Shown here: piece by piece, positions 1 through 8,282 of the stretch
Numbering within the stretch: position 1 is the stretch's first letter
Layout: each line of letters starts with the position of its first letter
NCBI RefSeq assembly: GCF_936943645.1
Contig: NZ_CAKZJO010000081.1
Location: 104,440-168,439 of the forward strand
Origin: an uncultured Bradyrhizobium sp.
GTDB lineage: Bacteria > Pseudomonadota > Alphaproteobacteria > Rhizobiales > Xanthobacteraceae
Direction of reading: 5' to 3'
Length of the DNA: 64,000 bases
Notes under the pieces: generated by a model
What the model was told of the DNA's origin: nothing
The model's database searches: none
Seen by the model: only the letters and a program-made list of their open reading frames with translations
Made by a program: the position numbers and the translations under genes

Positions 1-1
1 C

Positions 2-247
2 GCCGGGCTGCAGACGCTGCTGTGCAAGGGCCGCGCGGTCTCGACCGTGCTGTTCAAGAATTCGGTGTTCGGGATCGTCGCGCTGGTGGTTGCGACGCTG
101 AACCTGATGCGGCCGTCGATCGTGCTGCTCACCGTCGGCGTTGTCGCCGCCGGGCTCGGCATCGTGCTCTACAACGTCGTGCTGTCGGGCCTTGCGATCG
201 GCCTGTTCATTCTTGGGTTTGCTCGGCCCGCGCCCGCCACAGCGTGA
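2..247 (+). CDS. C-terminal part of an unidentified membrane protein (cut by the window edge)
   Basis: The frame is open from base 2 to a TGA at 245-247, so this is the last 81 codons of a gene that starts outside the window. It contains two long hydrophobic stretches, roughly residues 20-40 and 46-75, which look like transmembrane helices, and ends in a short Pro/Ala tail. A GTG at 47 could start a 66-residue protein, but the frame continues upstream without a stop. Its tail overlaps the tail of ndvC on the other strand by about 40 bases (convergent genes). I do not recognise the family. Function unknown. Confidence 0.55.
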   Translation, partial: AGLQTLLCKGRAVSTVLFKNSVFGIVALVVATLNLMRPSIVLLTVGVVAAGLGIVLYNVVLSGLAIGLFILGFARPAPATA

Positions 248-1823
248 GCGCGAACAAGAGATAGATCGCGCAGGTCCACAGCGACTGCCAATTGTCGCGC
301 CCCTCGTTGAAGAGCACGAAGACGGCCGACAGCGCCAGCACGCCAGCGAACACCGATTCCGCGATCGGACGCTGGCCGATCTGCGGCCGGTTCAGCATCA
401 GAAGCGCGAACGGCACCACCGCCATCGTCAGCGCGGCGTAGGGGAAATCCTTGTAGCGCGGGTCGAACACGAAGCCGAGCGCGGTTGCCGCCGCGATCAC
501 GGCCGTCACCGCCAGCGTCAGGCCGAGCACGGCAGTGAGCTTCGACCATTTGCGGCCCTCGCGCGGACCGAGCAGATCGAGGAAGCTCGGCAGGCTGCGG
601 CCGATCACCATCGCCTGGGCGCAGAAGATCGGCGACAGGATGCCGGCCAGCAGCAGCGCGCCCCAGAAGAGCCAGCCGGCGATGCCGTAGCTCTCGTAAT
701 ACATCTTGTCGGCGCCGATCCCGAGCAGGCTTCCCGCCGTCGTCGCCGAGATCGCAACGCCGAGCCAGGCCGAGAAGCGCGGCGTCCACGGCCGCCGGCG
801 CAGCGTGATGATGGCGACCGCGAATACCAGCACGGAAAGGCCCATGCCCGCGCCCATGTACCATTTCCAGTACGGGAAATTGCTGATCGGCGCACCCGGC
901 GGATATTTCAGGCTCCGGCGCACCGAGTCATAAAGGCCCCAATAACCGCCGACGGTGCCTTCCAGCTTGCGCTTCCACGGCTGGTCGTAGGACTCGATCA
1001 GATTGACGCGGAACTTCTGCGACTTCGCAAGGCCCAGGATTTCAGAGACGACCCGCGCCTGGTTGGTGCGCGACGGCAGCGCGCCGTCGCGCATCCGCCC
1101 CTCGCTCGGCCAGCCGGTCTCGCCGATCAGGATTTCCTTGCCGGGAAACGCCACCACCATGCGCTCGCGGATCTGTTCGACATGGGCGGAGGCGAATTTC
1201 GCCTTGACCGGAAAATCCTCCCAATAAGGCAGGATGTGGATGGTGACGAAGTCGACGGCATCGGAGACCTCGCGATTCTTCAGCCAATATTCCCAGACGT
1301 CGGCATAGGTGACGGGCACGCTGACCTGCGTCTTCACCAGGCGGATGATGGAGACGAGGTCGGCCGTCGTCATCTCGCCGCGCAGCAGCACCTCGTTGCC
1401 GACGATGACCGCGGTGATCACGTCGGGGAATTGCTTGGTGAGGCGGATGGCGAGCCCGGCCTGCTCGTAGTTCTTGGTGCGGTTGCTGGACAGCCAGATG
1501 CCCTGCAGCACTTTCAGCCCGCCGACCTTGGCGGCGATCTCCGGCACCTGGTCGAGCCCGTTCTCCATCGAATAGGTACGGACGCAACCGGTGATCTCCT
1601 TGAGCTGGCGCAGGTCCTGCTCGATCTGCTCGGCCTCGATATGGGTCCACGCCTCCAGCGGCGTCTGCTCGCCGCGGAACGGCGCGTAGGAGACGCATTG
1701 GACCTTGTCGGCGGGATCGATCGGCGCGCGCGCGAGCGTGATCGGCGTCGCCAGCCACCACCACACGGCAGCAATCGCACCCAGTGAAACGAGCAGAAGC
1801 GCCAGTGGCGTACGAAGTGAAAT
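207..1823 (-). CDS. ndvC: NdvC-like beta-1,6-glucan synthesis protein: GH17 domain plus membrane helices
   Basis: Known role of the family: NdvC of B. japonicum is needed to add beta-1,6 linkages to periplasmic cyclic beta-1,3/1,6-glucans, important for osmoadaptation and nodulation. Seen here: an N-terminal membrane anchor, then a GH17 glucanase-like domain beginning at VSYAPF, with the acid/base Glu in VGNEV (residue 125 counted from the GTG at 1766) and the nucleophile Glu in IGETGWP (residue 216). The C-terminal 220 residues are mostly transmembrane helices. Start choice: the frame has no ATG/GTG/TTG upstream of GTG 1766, yet in-frame codons upstream encode a typical signal-anchor (TPLALLLVSLGAIAA). 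An ATT at 1823-1821 sits 7-8 bases after GGAGGA, so I use ATT; the product is then 538 residues, near the 62 kDa reported for NdvC. Divergent from ndvD-ndvB. Confidence 0.8.
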   Translation of the reverse strand: MSLRTPLALLLVSLGAIAAVWWWLATPITLARAPIDPADKVQCVSYAPFRGEQTPLEAWTHIEAEQIEQDLRQLKEITGCVRTYSMENGLDQVPEIAAKVGGLKVLQGIWLSSNRTKNYEQAGLAIRLTKQFPDVITAVIVGNEVLLRGEMTTADLVSIIRLVKTQVSVPVTYADVWEYWLKNREVSDAVDFVTIHILPYWEDFPVKAKFASAHVEQIRERMVVAFPGKEILIGETGWPSEGRMRDGALPSRTNQARVVSEILGLAKSQKFRVNLIESYDQPWKRKLEGTVGGYWGLYDSVRRSLKYPPGAPISNFPYWKWYMGAGMGLSVLVFAVAIITLRRRPWTPRFSAWLGVAISATTAGSLLGIGADKMYYESYGIAGWLFWGALLLAGILSPIFCAQAMVIGRSLPSFLDLLGPREGRKWSKLTAVLGLTLAVTAVIAAATALGFVFDPRYKDFPYAALTMAVVPFALLMLNRPQIGQRPIAESVFAGVLALSAVFVLFNEGRDNWQSLWTCAIYLLFALTLWRARAEQTQE

Positions 1824-2098
1824 CGGTTCCGTCCTCCGCGAAGGGTCCGTCGATTACCTGCTTGCACGCCATCTGCCAAGGGGGTGTCCGGGTGAGGATC
1901 CGCTCCTCCGCCAAAGGAATCGGGCTGCGGCCGTTCGACCGGGACCTAGCATCGTGACTTTGCTGGACAAAATTCCAAATACAGGCCATGGACTCCGAAA
2001 GACTTTTCCGCCGCATTGGAGACCCATTTGGACGCCATCACCGGCGCGTCCGCGGGATCCTCCTGACGCGGACGGCCAGCGCATACATTGGGGAATTC

Positions 2099-2695
2099 AT
2101 GCGGCAACGGGTGTTCGAGTCACGAAATGCGGTCCTGCGGCAGTTCGCCGCCACCTTGGCCGTCTCCTCCCTTCTCCTTCTCGCCGGTCTCGGTGGCGTC
2201 TCCGCCCAGAGCGGAACGCCGGCGCCCGATCAGGGCAAGGCCGCCGCCCAGCCCGCCGACGCCGCCAAGGAAGCCGCCCAGAGCCAAAACCAGAAGCGAA
2301 CTGACGAGTTCGCCGAAGCTGCCCGCACCATCAACGGTCCGGCCGGCAACCCCGAATGTGTTTGGCTCGGCCGTCGGGCGGTTCAGTTGATGTACAGGGA
2401 TGACCTCGATACCGCCTTCCGCCACATCGATCTTTACGACCGGTTTGGCTGCCCTGGCGGCCACATCCAGGCCGCGTTCCGCTGCCTGACCCGCTTTCTC
2501 CCTCAGATCGATGACAAGGCTCCGAATAGCCTGAACAATCTGACCCAGGCCTGTTGGATCAATCCGGCTGCGCAGCCGCAGCAAGCAGCGGCTGCCGCCT
2601 CGCCGTCGCCCGCACCAGCCCCAGGCGGCGCACAGCCCCAGCCGGCAGCGAGCCCCTCGCCCGCGGCCAGCCCGACGCCGGCCCCATCCAAATAG
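2099..2695 (+). CDS. ndvD: NdvD-like accessory protein for cyclic beta-glucan synthesis
   Basis: This gene lies between ndvC and ndvB. The literature on B. japonicum describes ndvD in exactly this intergenic position as a protein of about 26 kDa with one transmembrane domain, required for beta-glucan synthesis. Seen here: 198 residues from ATG 2099, with an N-terminal hydrophobic segment (FAATLAVSSLLLLAGLGG) that is a signal peptide or anchor, a central part with four Cys (in ECVW, GCPGG, RCLTR and ACW) that could form disulfides in the periplasm, and a C-terminal tail of about 45 residues rich in Ala, Pro, Gln and Ser. An in-frame ATG at 1988 would add 37 residues of basic, unconvincing sequence. 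The biochemical role is not known. Confidence 0.75.
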   Translation: MRQRVFESRNAVLRQFAATLAVSSLLLLAGLGGVSAQSGTPAPDQGKAAAQPADAAKEAAQSQNQKRTDEFAEAARTINGPAGNPECVWLGRRAVQLMYRDDLDTAFRHIDLYDRFGCPGGHIQAAFRCLTRFLPQIDDKAPNSLNNLTQACWINPAAQPQQAAAAASPSPAPAPGGAQPQPAASPSPAASPTPAPSK

Positions 2696-2910
2696 TCACA
2701 GGCAGGCTTCAGCCTCCGTTCAGGAACGATCGGCGATATGTGCGGTCGGCACTGCTGCCCGTCCCAAAATGCCATGCCCTCATAAGGACATGAGGCCATG
2801 ACAGTTGAGAAACCGCGCGGCAGAGGTATGCTCCCTTTGCCGCGGACTTGGTCGGATCTCGGGGTCGGATCCGCTTCCCTGCCCCCACAGCCCCTATTGG
2901 TTTAGCCGCG

Positions 2911-5577
2911 ATGCGCGTTGTCGCCGCCGTTCTGTTGCTCGTGTCCGCGCTCCACGCAGGACTATGGGGAGTCTTGCGCGACAAGGAACCCGCGCCCGAT
3001 TTCAAGGGGCTGTTGCCGAGCGTTTCCTACGCGCCGTTCGAGGGCTCGGCCCACCCCGACATCGACAACATCCCGACCATCGAGAAAATCCGCGCCGACC
3101 TGAAGACGCTGTCGACCATGACGCGCGCGATCCGCCTGTATTCGTCGACAGGCGGCGTCGAGCTTGTGCCGCCGATCGCGGCCGAGTTCGGTCTCAAGGT
3201 CACCGTCGGCGCCTGGATCGACAAGGACAAGGATCGCAACGAGCGCGAGATCAAGGCCGCGATCGAGCTGGCCCGGAAGAACAGCAACGTCGTCGGCGTC
3301 GTCGTCGGCAACGAGGTGATCTACCGCGGCGAGCAGAAGGTCGAAGACCTCATCGACATGATCAAGCGGGTGAAGAGCGCAGTCCGCGTGCCGGTCACGA
3401 CAGGCGAGATCTGGAACATCTGGCGCGACAACCCCGAGCTCGGCTCCAGCGTCGATTTCATTGCCGCCCACGTGCTGCCCTATTGGGAAAACTTCCGCTC
3501 GGACCAGGCCGTCGACCAGGCCGTCGACCGCTACAACCTGCTACGCAACCAGTTCCCGGGCAAGCGTATCGTGATCGCCGAATTCGGCTGGCCGAGCCAG
3601 GGCTACAATTTGCGCAACGCCGATCCGGGTCCGTTCCAGCAGGCGCTGACCTTGCGCAATTTCGTCACCCGCGCCGAAGCCATCGGCATGGACTACAACA
3701 TCGTCGAAGCCATCGATCAGCCCTGGAAGTATTTCGAGGGCGGCGTCGGTCCGTATTGGGGCATCCTCAACGCCAGCCGCGAGCCGAAATTCGCCTGGAC
3801 CGGTCCGGTCGAGAACCCCGATTACTGGAAGCTGATGGGCATCGCGCTGCTGGTCGGCGTGCTGCTGTCGCTGCCGATCCTGCGCATCGAGAAGGCGACC
3901 GCCAGGCAGGCGTTCCTGCTGTCGGCCACCGCCAATGGCGTCGGCGCCTGGGCGGCGACGGTGTTCGCGTTCTGGAACAGCCATTACTTCATCTTCGGCT
4001 CGGCCTTCGCGCTGACGCTCGGCATGATCCTGCTTGTTCCGCTCGTTCTCATTGCGATGGCGCGAATCGACGAGATCGCGGCCGTGGCCTTCGGCCGGCC
4101 GCCGCAGCGGCTGATCACGAAGGACAAGCCGGTCGAGAACGTGCCCGAGGCCTACTGCCCGAAGGTCTCGATCCACATCCCCGCCTATTTCGAGCCGGTC
4201 GACATGCTCAAGCAGACGCTGGATGCGCTGTCGCGGCTGAACTATCCGAACTACGAATGCGTCGTCATCATCAACAACACGCCGGACCCCGCGTTCTGGC
4301 AGCCGATCCAGGACCATTGCCGCGCGCTCGGTGAACGCTTCAAGTTCATCAACGCCGAGAAGGTGCAGGGCTTCAAGGCCGGCGCGCTGCGCATTGCGAT
4401 GGACCGCACCGCCGTCGATGCCGAGATCATCGGCATCCTCGATGCCGACTATGTCGTCGAGCCCGACTGGCTGAAGGACCTCGTGCCCGCGTTCGCCGAC
4501 CCGCGCGTCGGCCTCGTGCAGGCGCCGCAGGAGCATCGCGACGGCGATCTGTCGATCATGCACTACATCATGAACGGCGAGTATGCCGGCTTCTTCGACA
4601 TCGGCATGGTTCAGCGCAACGAGCTCAACGCCGTCATCGTGCACGGCACGATGTGCCTGATCCGTCGCGCCGCGATGGACATGGCCGGCGGCTGGTCGTC
4701 CGACACGATCTGCGAGGATAGCGATCTCGGCCTTGCGATCCAGGAACTCGGCTGGACCACCCACTACACCAACACCCGCTATGGCGCGGGCCTGTTGCCC
4801 GACACCTACGAGGCCTTCAAGAAGCAGCGCCATCGCTGGGCCTATGGCGGCCTGCAGATCGTCAAGAAGCACTGGCGCCGCTTCCTGCCGGGCGCGAGCC
4901 GGCTGACGGCGGACCAGAAGCGCGAATACGGCCTCGGCTGGCTGAACTGGCTGGGCGCGGAAAGCCTAGGCGTCGTCGTGGCGCTGCTCAACCTCGTCTG
5001 GGTGCCGATCGTCGCCTTCGCCGACATCGCCATCCCCGACAAGATCCTGACGCTGCCGATCATCGGCGCCTTCGTCGTCTCGCTGGCGCACTTCCTGTCG
5101 ATGTACCGCGCCCGCGTCGCCATCAAGCCCGGCCAGATGCTGGGTGCGATGATCGCGGCGATGAGCGTGCAGTGGACGGTGTCGCGCGCGGTGGCGCAGG
5201 GCCTCATCACCGAGCACATCGCCTTCGCCCGCACCTCCAAGGGCGGCCTCAGCCGCATGTCGATCGAGTTCCAGGCGTTCTGGGAGGCCGTGATCGGCAC
5301 CCTGCTGATCGTCGGTGCCGGCGTGCTGATCGTGACCAACAGCTTCCGCCAGATCACCGAGATCTACATCTTCGCCGGCGTGCTGGTGCTGCAGAGCCTG
5401 CCGTTCCTGGCGGCGGTCGCCATCGCCATCCTCGAGCTCAGCCGCATCAACTCGTTCCAGTTCTGGCACGACAGCGCGATCCGCACCGCCGAGCTGATCG
5501 GCCTGCGCCCGGTGGCGCTGCCACCGGTGGGCGCACCGCAGCCGGTGCCGAACGAGGCGCGGCGGGAGACGAAGTGA
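2911..5577 (+). CDS. ndvB: NdvB cyclic beta-1,3-glucan synthase (GH17 domain fused to GT2 synthase)
   Basis: Inner-membrane synthase that polymerises UDP-glucose into beta-1,3-glucan; in B. japonicum ndvB mutants lack cyclic glucans and nodulate poorly. The 888-residue product starts at ATG 2911 with a membrane anchor (MRVVAAVLLLVSALHAG). A GH17-like domain follows (about 35-290) with Glu135 in VGNEV and Glu224 in AEFGWPS. Helices begin near 305. The GT2 domain (about 415-680) shows the classical processive set: ILDADY (Asp513), CEDSD (about 602-605) and QRHRW (639-643). The C-terminus has about five more helices. The frame is open upstream to 2848, but that extension looks untranslated. It lies 215 bases after ndvD in the same direction, so they may be co-transcribed. 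The GH17 module may act as a transglycosylase or cyclase; this is inference. Confidence 0.9.
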   Translation: MRVVAAVLLLVSALHAGLWGVLRDKEPAPDFKGLLPSVSYAPFEGSAHPDIDNIPTIEKIRADLKTLSTMTRAIRLYSSTGGVELVPPIAAEFGLKVTVGAWIDKDKDRNEREIKAAIELARKNSNVVGVVVGNEVIYRGEQKVEDLIDMIKRVKSAVRVPVTTGEIWNIWRDNPELGSSVDFIAAHVLPYWENFRSDQAVDQAVDRYNLLRNQFPGKRIVIAEFGWPSQGYNLRNADPGPFQQALTLRNFVTRAEAIGMDYNIVEAIDQPWKYFEGGVGPYWGILNASREPKFAWTGPVENPDYWKLMGIALLVGVLLSLPILRIEKATARQAFLLSATANGVGAWAATVFAFWNSHYFIFGSAFALTLGMILLVPLVLIAMARIDEIAAVAFGRPPQRLITKDKPVENVPEAYCPKVSIHIPAYFEPVDMLKQTLDALSRLNYPNYECVVIINNTPDPAFWQPIQDHCRALGERFKFINAEKVQGFKAGALRIAMDRTAVDAEIIGILDADYVVEPDWLKDLVPAFADPRVGLVQAPQEHRDGDLSIMHYIMNGEYAGFFDIGMVQRNELNAVIVHGTMCLIRRAAMDMAGGWSSDTICEDSDLGLAIQELGWTTHYTNTRYGAGLLPDTYEAFKKQRHRWAYGGLQIVKKHWRRFLPGASRLTADQKREYGLGWLNWLGAESLGVVVALLNLVWVPIVAFADIAIPDKILTLPIIGAFVVSLAHFLSMYRARVAIKPGQMLGAMIAAMSVQWTVSRAVAQGLITEHIAFARTSKGGLSRMSIEFQAFWEAVIGTLLIVGAGVLIVTNSFRQITEIYIFAGVLVLQSLPFLAAVAIAILELSRINSFQFWHDSAIRTAELIGLRPVALPPVGAPQPVPNEARRETK

Positions 5578-5777
5578 GCGCAGCCCCAGTCCCGGCCTGG
5601 ACCTCGTGATCAAGAGTCACGTGGTCTTCGGCGTGGATGACGGTTTTCCAATCGAGTCGAAAATCTTCGCTTAAGCCGCAGATTTAACGAGTAAATCCGC
5701 ACTCCTGCCCGGACTTTTGGCAGCTATGCCCGCTATTGACCTCAGCGTCCCATCCCCCTACACAGCCCGGGCCGAGA

Positions 5778-5805
5778 GCATGATCCGGAAACAGCCGGTT
5801 TTCCC
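5778..5805. repeat. Fragment of a palindromic intergenic repeat
   Basis: The segment begins GCATGATCCGGAAA and ends CCGGTTTTCC, matching the left part of the complete copy at 35210-35254. Only one half is preserved. The rest of the 317 bases between ndvB and tRNA-Lys (5578-5894) shows no gene or clear regulatory element. Confidence 0.6.
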
Positions 5806-5894
5806 CGCGACGCAAGCCTAAGCGCAGCGGCAAGACATGCTTCTCGAGTGTCCGAACACGATGGCGATCTCTTTGAGGCCATCAGCGGCCATGG

Positions 5895-5970
5895 GAGCGC
5901 GTAGCTCAGCCGGTAGAGCACGTGACTTTTAATCACGGGGTCCTGGGTTCGAGCCCCAGCGCGCTCACCA
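5895..5970 (+). tRNA. tRNA-Lys (anticodon TTT)
   Basis: A 76-base cloverleaf. The seven-base acceptor stem is GAGCGCG at 5895-5901 with CGCGCTC at 5960-5966. The D arm is GCTC..GAGC. The anticodon stem CGTGA/TCACG encloses the loop CTTTTAA, giving anticodon TTT at 5928-5930. The T arm is CTGGG-TTCGAGC-CCCAG. CCA is encoded at 5968-5970. It decodes AAA and AAG. Confidence 0.97.
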
Positions 5971-6055
5971 AACACTGACCGTAGTTTCGGGGCTAAGCTT
6001 CTATCTAGCTCGCGTAGCCCCGCTTACAGTGCCGCAGCTCGAAGGATGCTGCAGC

Positions 6056-6574
6056 TCACGCGAACAGCTTGTCGATGTCGTCCTGGGAAATCGCCACGCC
6101 CGGCCGCTTCGGCCCCTCCATCAAGTTCGGTTCGCTTGGAACAGCAAGCTCGGCGGCCATCCGCGCCAGCTCCTCCTTCCCCCACATCCGGACCAGCCTG
6201 TTGATGTGTTCTTCAATGAACTGCAGCGACTTGACGACTCGCGTGATCCGCTGACCTGTGAGGTCCTGAAACGCGCAGGCCTCGAACACGTTGTTCGTGC
6301 TATCGACGATCTCGCCGCATACGGCTGCGACAGTCGGCTCGTCGACGCCCTGCAACTTCGCGACGCTGGCGCTGATCGCCTCCATGCTTTCGAGGATCGC
6401 GTTCCCGGCCGCCTCCGTATTCTCGACGATCGCGTCGAGGGTGTCTGCCATCGTCGCGAAACTGCCTTTGCTGTTGCCTTGAAGAGCGGCGAATTCCCGC
6501 CGCATGCTGCTGATGTGGCCGAACATCTCGACCAAATGCGTTTTCAGCACCGTCTCTTCTTGCGACGTAATCAT
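6056..6574 (-). CDS. cheZ: CheZ-like phosphatase of phospho-CheY
   Basis: CheZ dephosphorylates CheY-P and so resets flagellar switching. The 172-residue product, started at the ATG preceded by GGGGA, is mostly helical and carries the CheZ signature ACAFQDLTGQRI: Asp104 and Gln108 align with the catalytic Asp/Gln pair of enterobacterial CheZ (D143/Q147). The C-terminal peptide ISQDDIDKLF resembles both the CheY-binding tail of CheZ and the N-terminal CheY-binding peptide of FliM. A cheY-like gene lies divergently 423 bases away, the natural substrate partner. The helical region is shorter than in E. coli CheZ (about 214 residues). The frame is open for 25 more codons upstream, without support. 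Confidence 0.85.
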   Translation of the reverse strand: MITSQEETVLKTHLVEMFGHISSMRREFAALQGNSKGSFATMADTLDAIVENTEAAGNAILESMEAISASVAKLQGVDEPTVAAVCGEIVDSTNNVFEACAFQDLTGQRITRVVKSLQFIEEHINRLVRMWGKEELARMAAELAVPSEPNLMEGPKRPGVAISQDDIDKLFA

Positions 6575-6997
6575 CAGAAATCCCCGACGGTGGCGACTTG
6601 CCCTTCGTGTGCCACAGCAATCTACGGCGGCTTCGAAAGGAAGCTCCAAATGAGCGGACGCATTTTCGCGCGTTCAACTTTCGTGGACCAGCAAAGCAAG
6701 CGATCGTTAAATAAGCGGTAAGGCCACCCCCCCTCTGCGAAAGAGAGCCGTTTCCGGATCAAGGCGTCTTTCGAGCACGAGGCGCCAGGAGCGAGCCGGA
6801 AATCGAGACCGTTGCCGATCGCGGCAAAACGGTCACCGAGGAGCGCCGCGCATCTGGTGCGCCCTACCCCCTTGGCATTGCGACCTGATACAGCAGTTAA
6901 CGCCCTGTTTATGGGCCGATGTTAGTGCTCGAAGCGGACTGACCGGGGTCTCGACAATCTGTCCCGAATGTGCGTTTTCGTTGCGTAGGAGAGCAAG

Positions 6998-7393
6998 ATG
7001 GCAGTTGATCTGTCGATGCCTGTCTTGGTGGTGGACGACTACAGCACCATGATCCGTATCATCCGAAATCTCCTCAAGCAGCTCGGTTTCGAGAATGTCG
7101 ACGACGCCAGCGATGGATCGGCCGCACTCAACAAGATGCGCGCCAAGAAATACGGCCTGGTCATCTCGGACTGGAACATGGAGCCGATGACCGGCTATGA
7201 CTTGCTGCGGGAGGTCCGCGCCGACACCAATCTCGCCACCACGCCGTTCATCATGATCACGGCGGAATCGAAGACCGAGAACGTCATAGCCGCCAAGAAG
7301 GCGGGCGTGAACAACTATATCGTCAAGCCGTTCAACGCCGCCACGCTGAAAACCAAGATCGAGGCGGTCTTCCCCGAGATGGCAGGCGTCTAG
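6998..7393 (+). CDS. cheY: CheY-like single-domain response regulator
   Basis: Receiver domain only, 131 codons. The acidic pocket is Asp13-Asp14 (VVDDYS), the phosphoacceptor is Asp58 (VISDWN), with Thr88 (MITAES) and Lys110 (YIVKPF) completing the conserved set. There is no output domain, as expected for a diffusible messenger between the chemoreceptor kinase CheA and the flagellar switch. A GGAGAGCA ribosome-binding site precedes the ATG. It is paired divergently with the cheZ-like gene, so the two probably form one signalling unit even though no other chemotaxis genes are in the window. A role other than flagellar motility (for example type IV pili) cannot be excluded. Confidence 0.9.
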   Translation: MAVDLSMPVLVVDDYSTMIRIIRNLLKQLGFENVDDASDGSAALNKMRAKKYGLVISDWNMEPMTGYDLLREVRADTNLATTPFIMITAESKTENVIAAKKAGVNNYIVKPFNAATLKTKIEAVFPEMAGV

Positions 7394-8002
7394 TCCCAGC
7401 CAATGCTCAATGCGCTTCCATGAGCCGTTCCCGGAGCTGGAAGCTCGCTACAAGCGGCGGTCGACTGCCAAAGGGTACTTGAGCGGCTTTTCCGGGTAGC
7501 GCTAACAAATCGCGTTACGTAAATCTGGTACTGTTCGGCGGTGAGTTTGCGCGCCATGGGTTTCGAAGAGCTCGATCAATCCGAAGTGCCGTTCGTGCCA
7601 CGCCGACTTCGTCAACGCGAATGCAACGGCCCCTTCCCCGCAAGTGAGCCCGCCAGATTCCGATAGACTCCAGTAGTCGCCCCGAGATGAACTCCCCGCA
7701 GCGCCCTCCTATTGTGCCTGACCTCTCCTGGGCATTTTGGCGATGGTTTGCGTAGCGAAGGACGGCCCACCCGTTTTGATCTGCTCCTTGTGCAGACGGC
7801 CGATGACTTTCCTGGCCACGCTGCCGGCCATCTTCACGCTTCCCGGAGCGCATGCCTACCAGTGCCGCCCCTGTCTGCGGGTCGATACCATTCCGCTGGG
7901 CTGACGCCGGAGCGGCCGCGCCAGCCGCATCCCGTCCTCCAAAAAACCCCGCTGACATCTAGCCCGAAACGTGTAGGATTCCCCAAAACCGGAGGGAACT
8001 GC
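7394..8002. other. 609-base stretch without a convincing gene
   Basis: Both strands have broken reading frames. On the minus strand a 147-codon frame (7515-7958) has low-complexity composition and no recognisable domain; a shifted 40-codon frame (7709-7831, minus) looks somewhat more protein-like (MAGSVARKVIGRLHKEQIK) but has only a weak ribosome-binding site. The area may be a decayed gene. I see no terminator or repeat. Confidence 0.4.
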
Positions 8003-8173
8003 ATGTTTGAAATCAACGGTTTCGACACGGCTGGCGTCGTCAGCCTGAAGCGGCCTTCACTGGCTGCGGCCCTCAAGAAGGCCAGGGAGCTGGTCGAGGA
8101 CGGCTGCTGGGACGTGCAGGTCGTTGATCCCTCCGGCCGCGTCTACACCTCGTTCGAAGAGCAAGCGGCTTAA
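8003..8173 (+). CDS. Small conserved-looking protein, 56 residues
   Basis: A short ORF with a strong ribosome-binding site (GGAGGG at 7991-7996, seven bases before the ATG). The product starts MFEINGFDTAGVVSLKRPSL, then has a probable amphipathic helix (AALKKARELVEDG) followed by a beta-strand-like end (WDVQVVDPSGRVYTSFEE). No signal peptide, Cys cluster or known motif. This looks like a compact alpha/beta protein of the kind common in Bradyrhizobium genomes. It converges on the autotransporter gene, whose stop lies 110 bases downstream. Function unknown. Confidence 0.65.
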   Translation: MFEINGFDTAGVVSLKRPSLAAALKKARELVEDGCWDVQVVDPSGRVYTSFEEQAA

Positions 8174-8282
8174 GCTTCCCGGCCGTCGGCACGCTTTCCA
8201 AACATCGGCAGACAACGACAACGCCCGGGCAGCCCCCGCGGAGCGGCCCGGGCGCGATCTTGCGCCGGCAAGGTGGCTGAGG

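Noticed and set aside
141..1787. A 548-codon plus-strand frame opposite ndvC.
   Set aside because: NdvC on the minus strand has clear GH17 motifs; this frame is Arg/His/Gln-rich noise.
7515..7958. A 147-codon minus-strand frame in the gap between the cheY-like gene and the small gene at 8003.
   Set aside because: Low-complexity composition and no ribosome-binding site; neighbouring frames look equally or more protein-like, so decayed or non-coding DNA is more likely.
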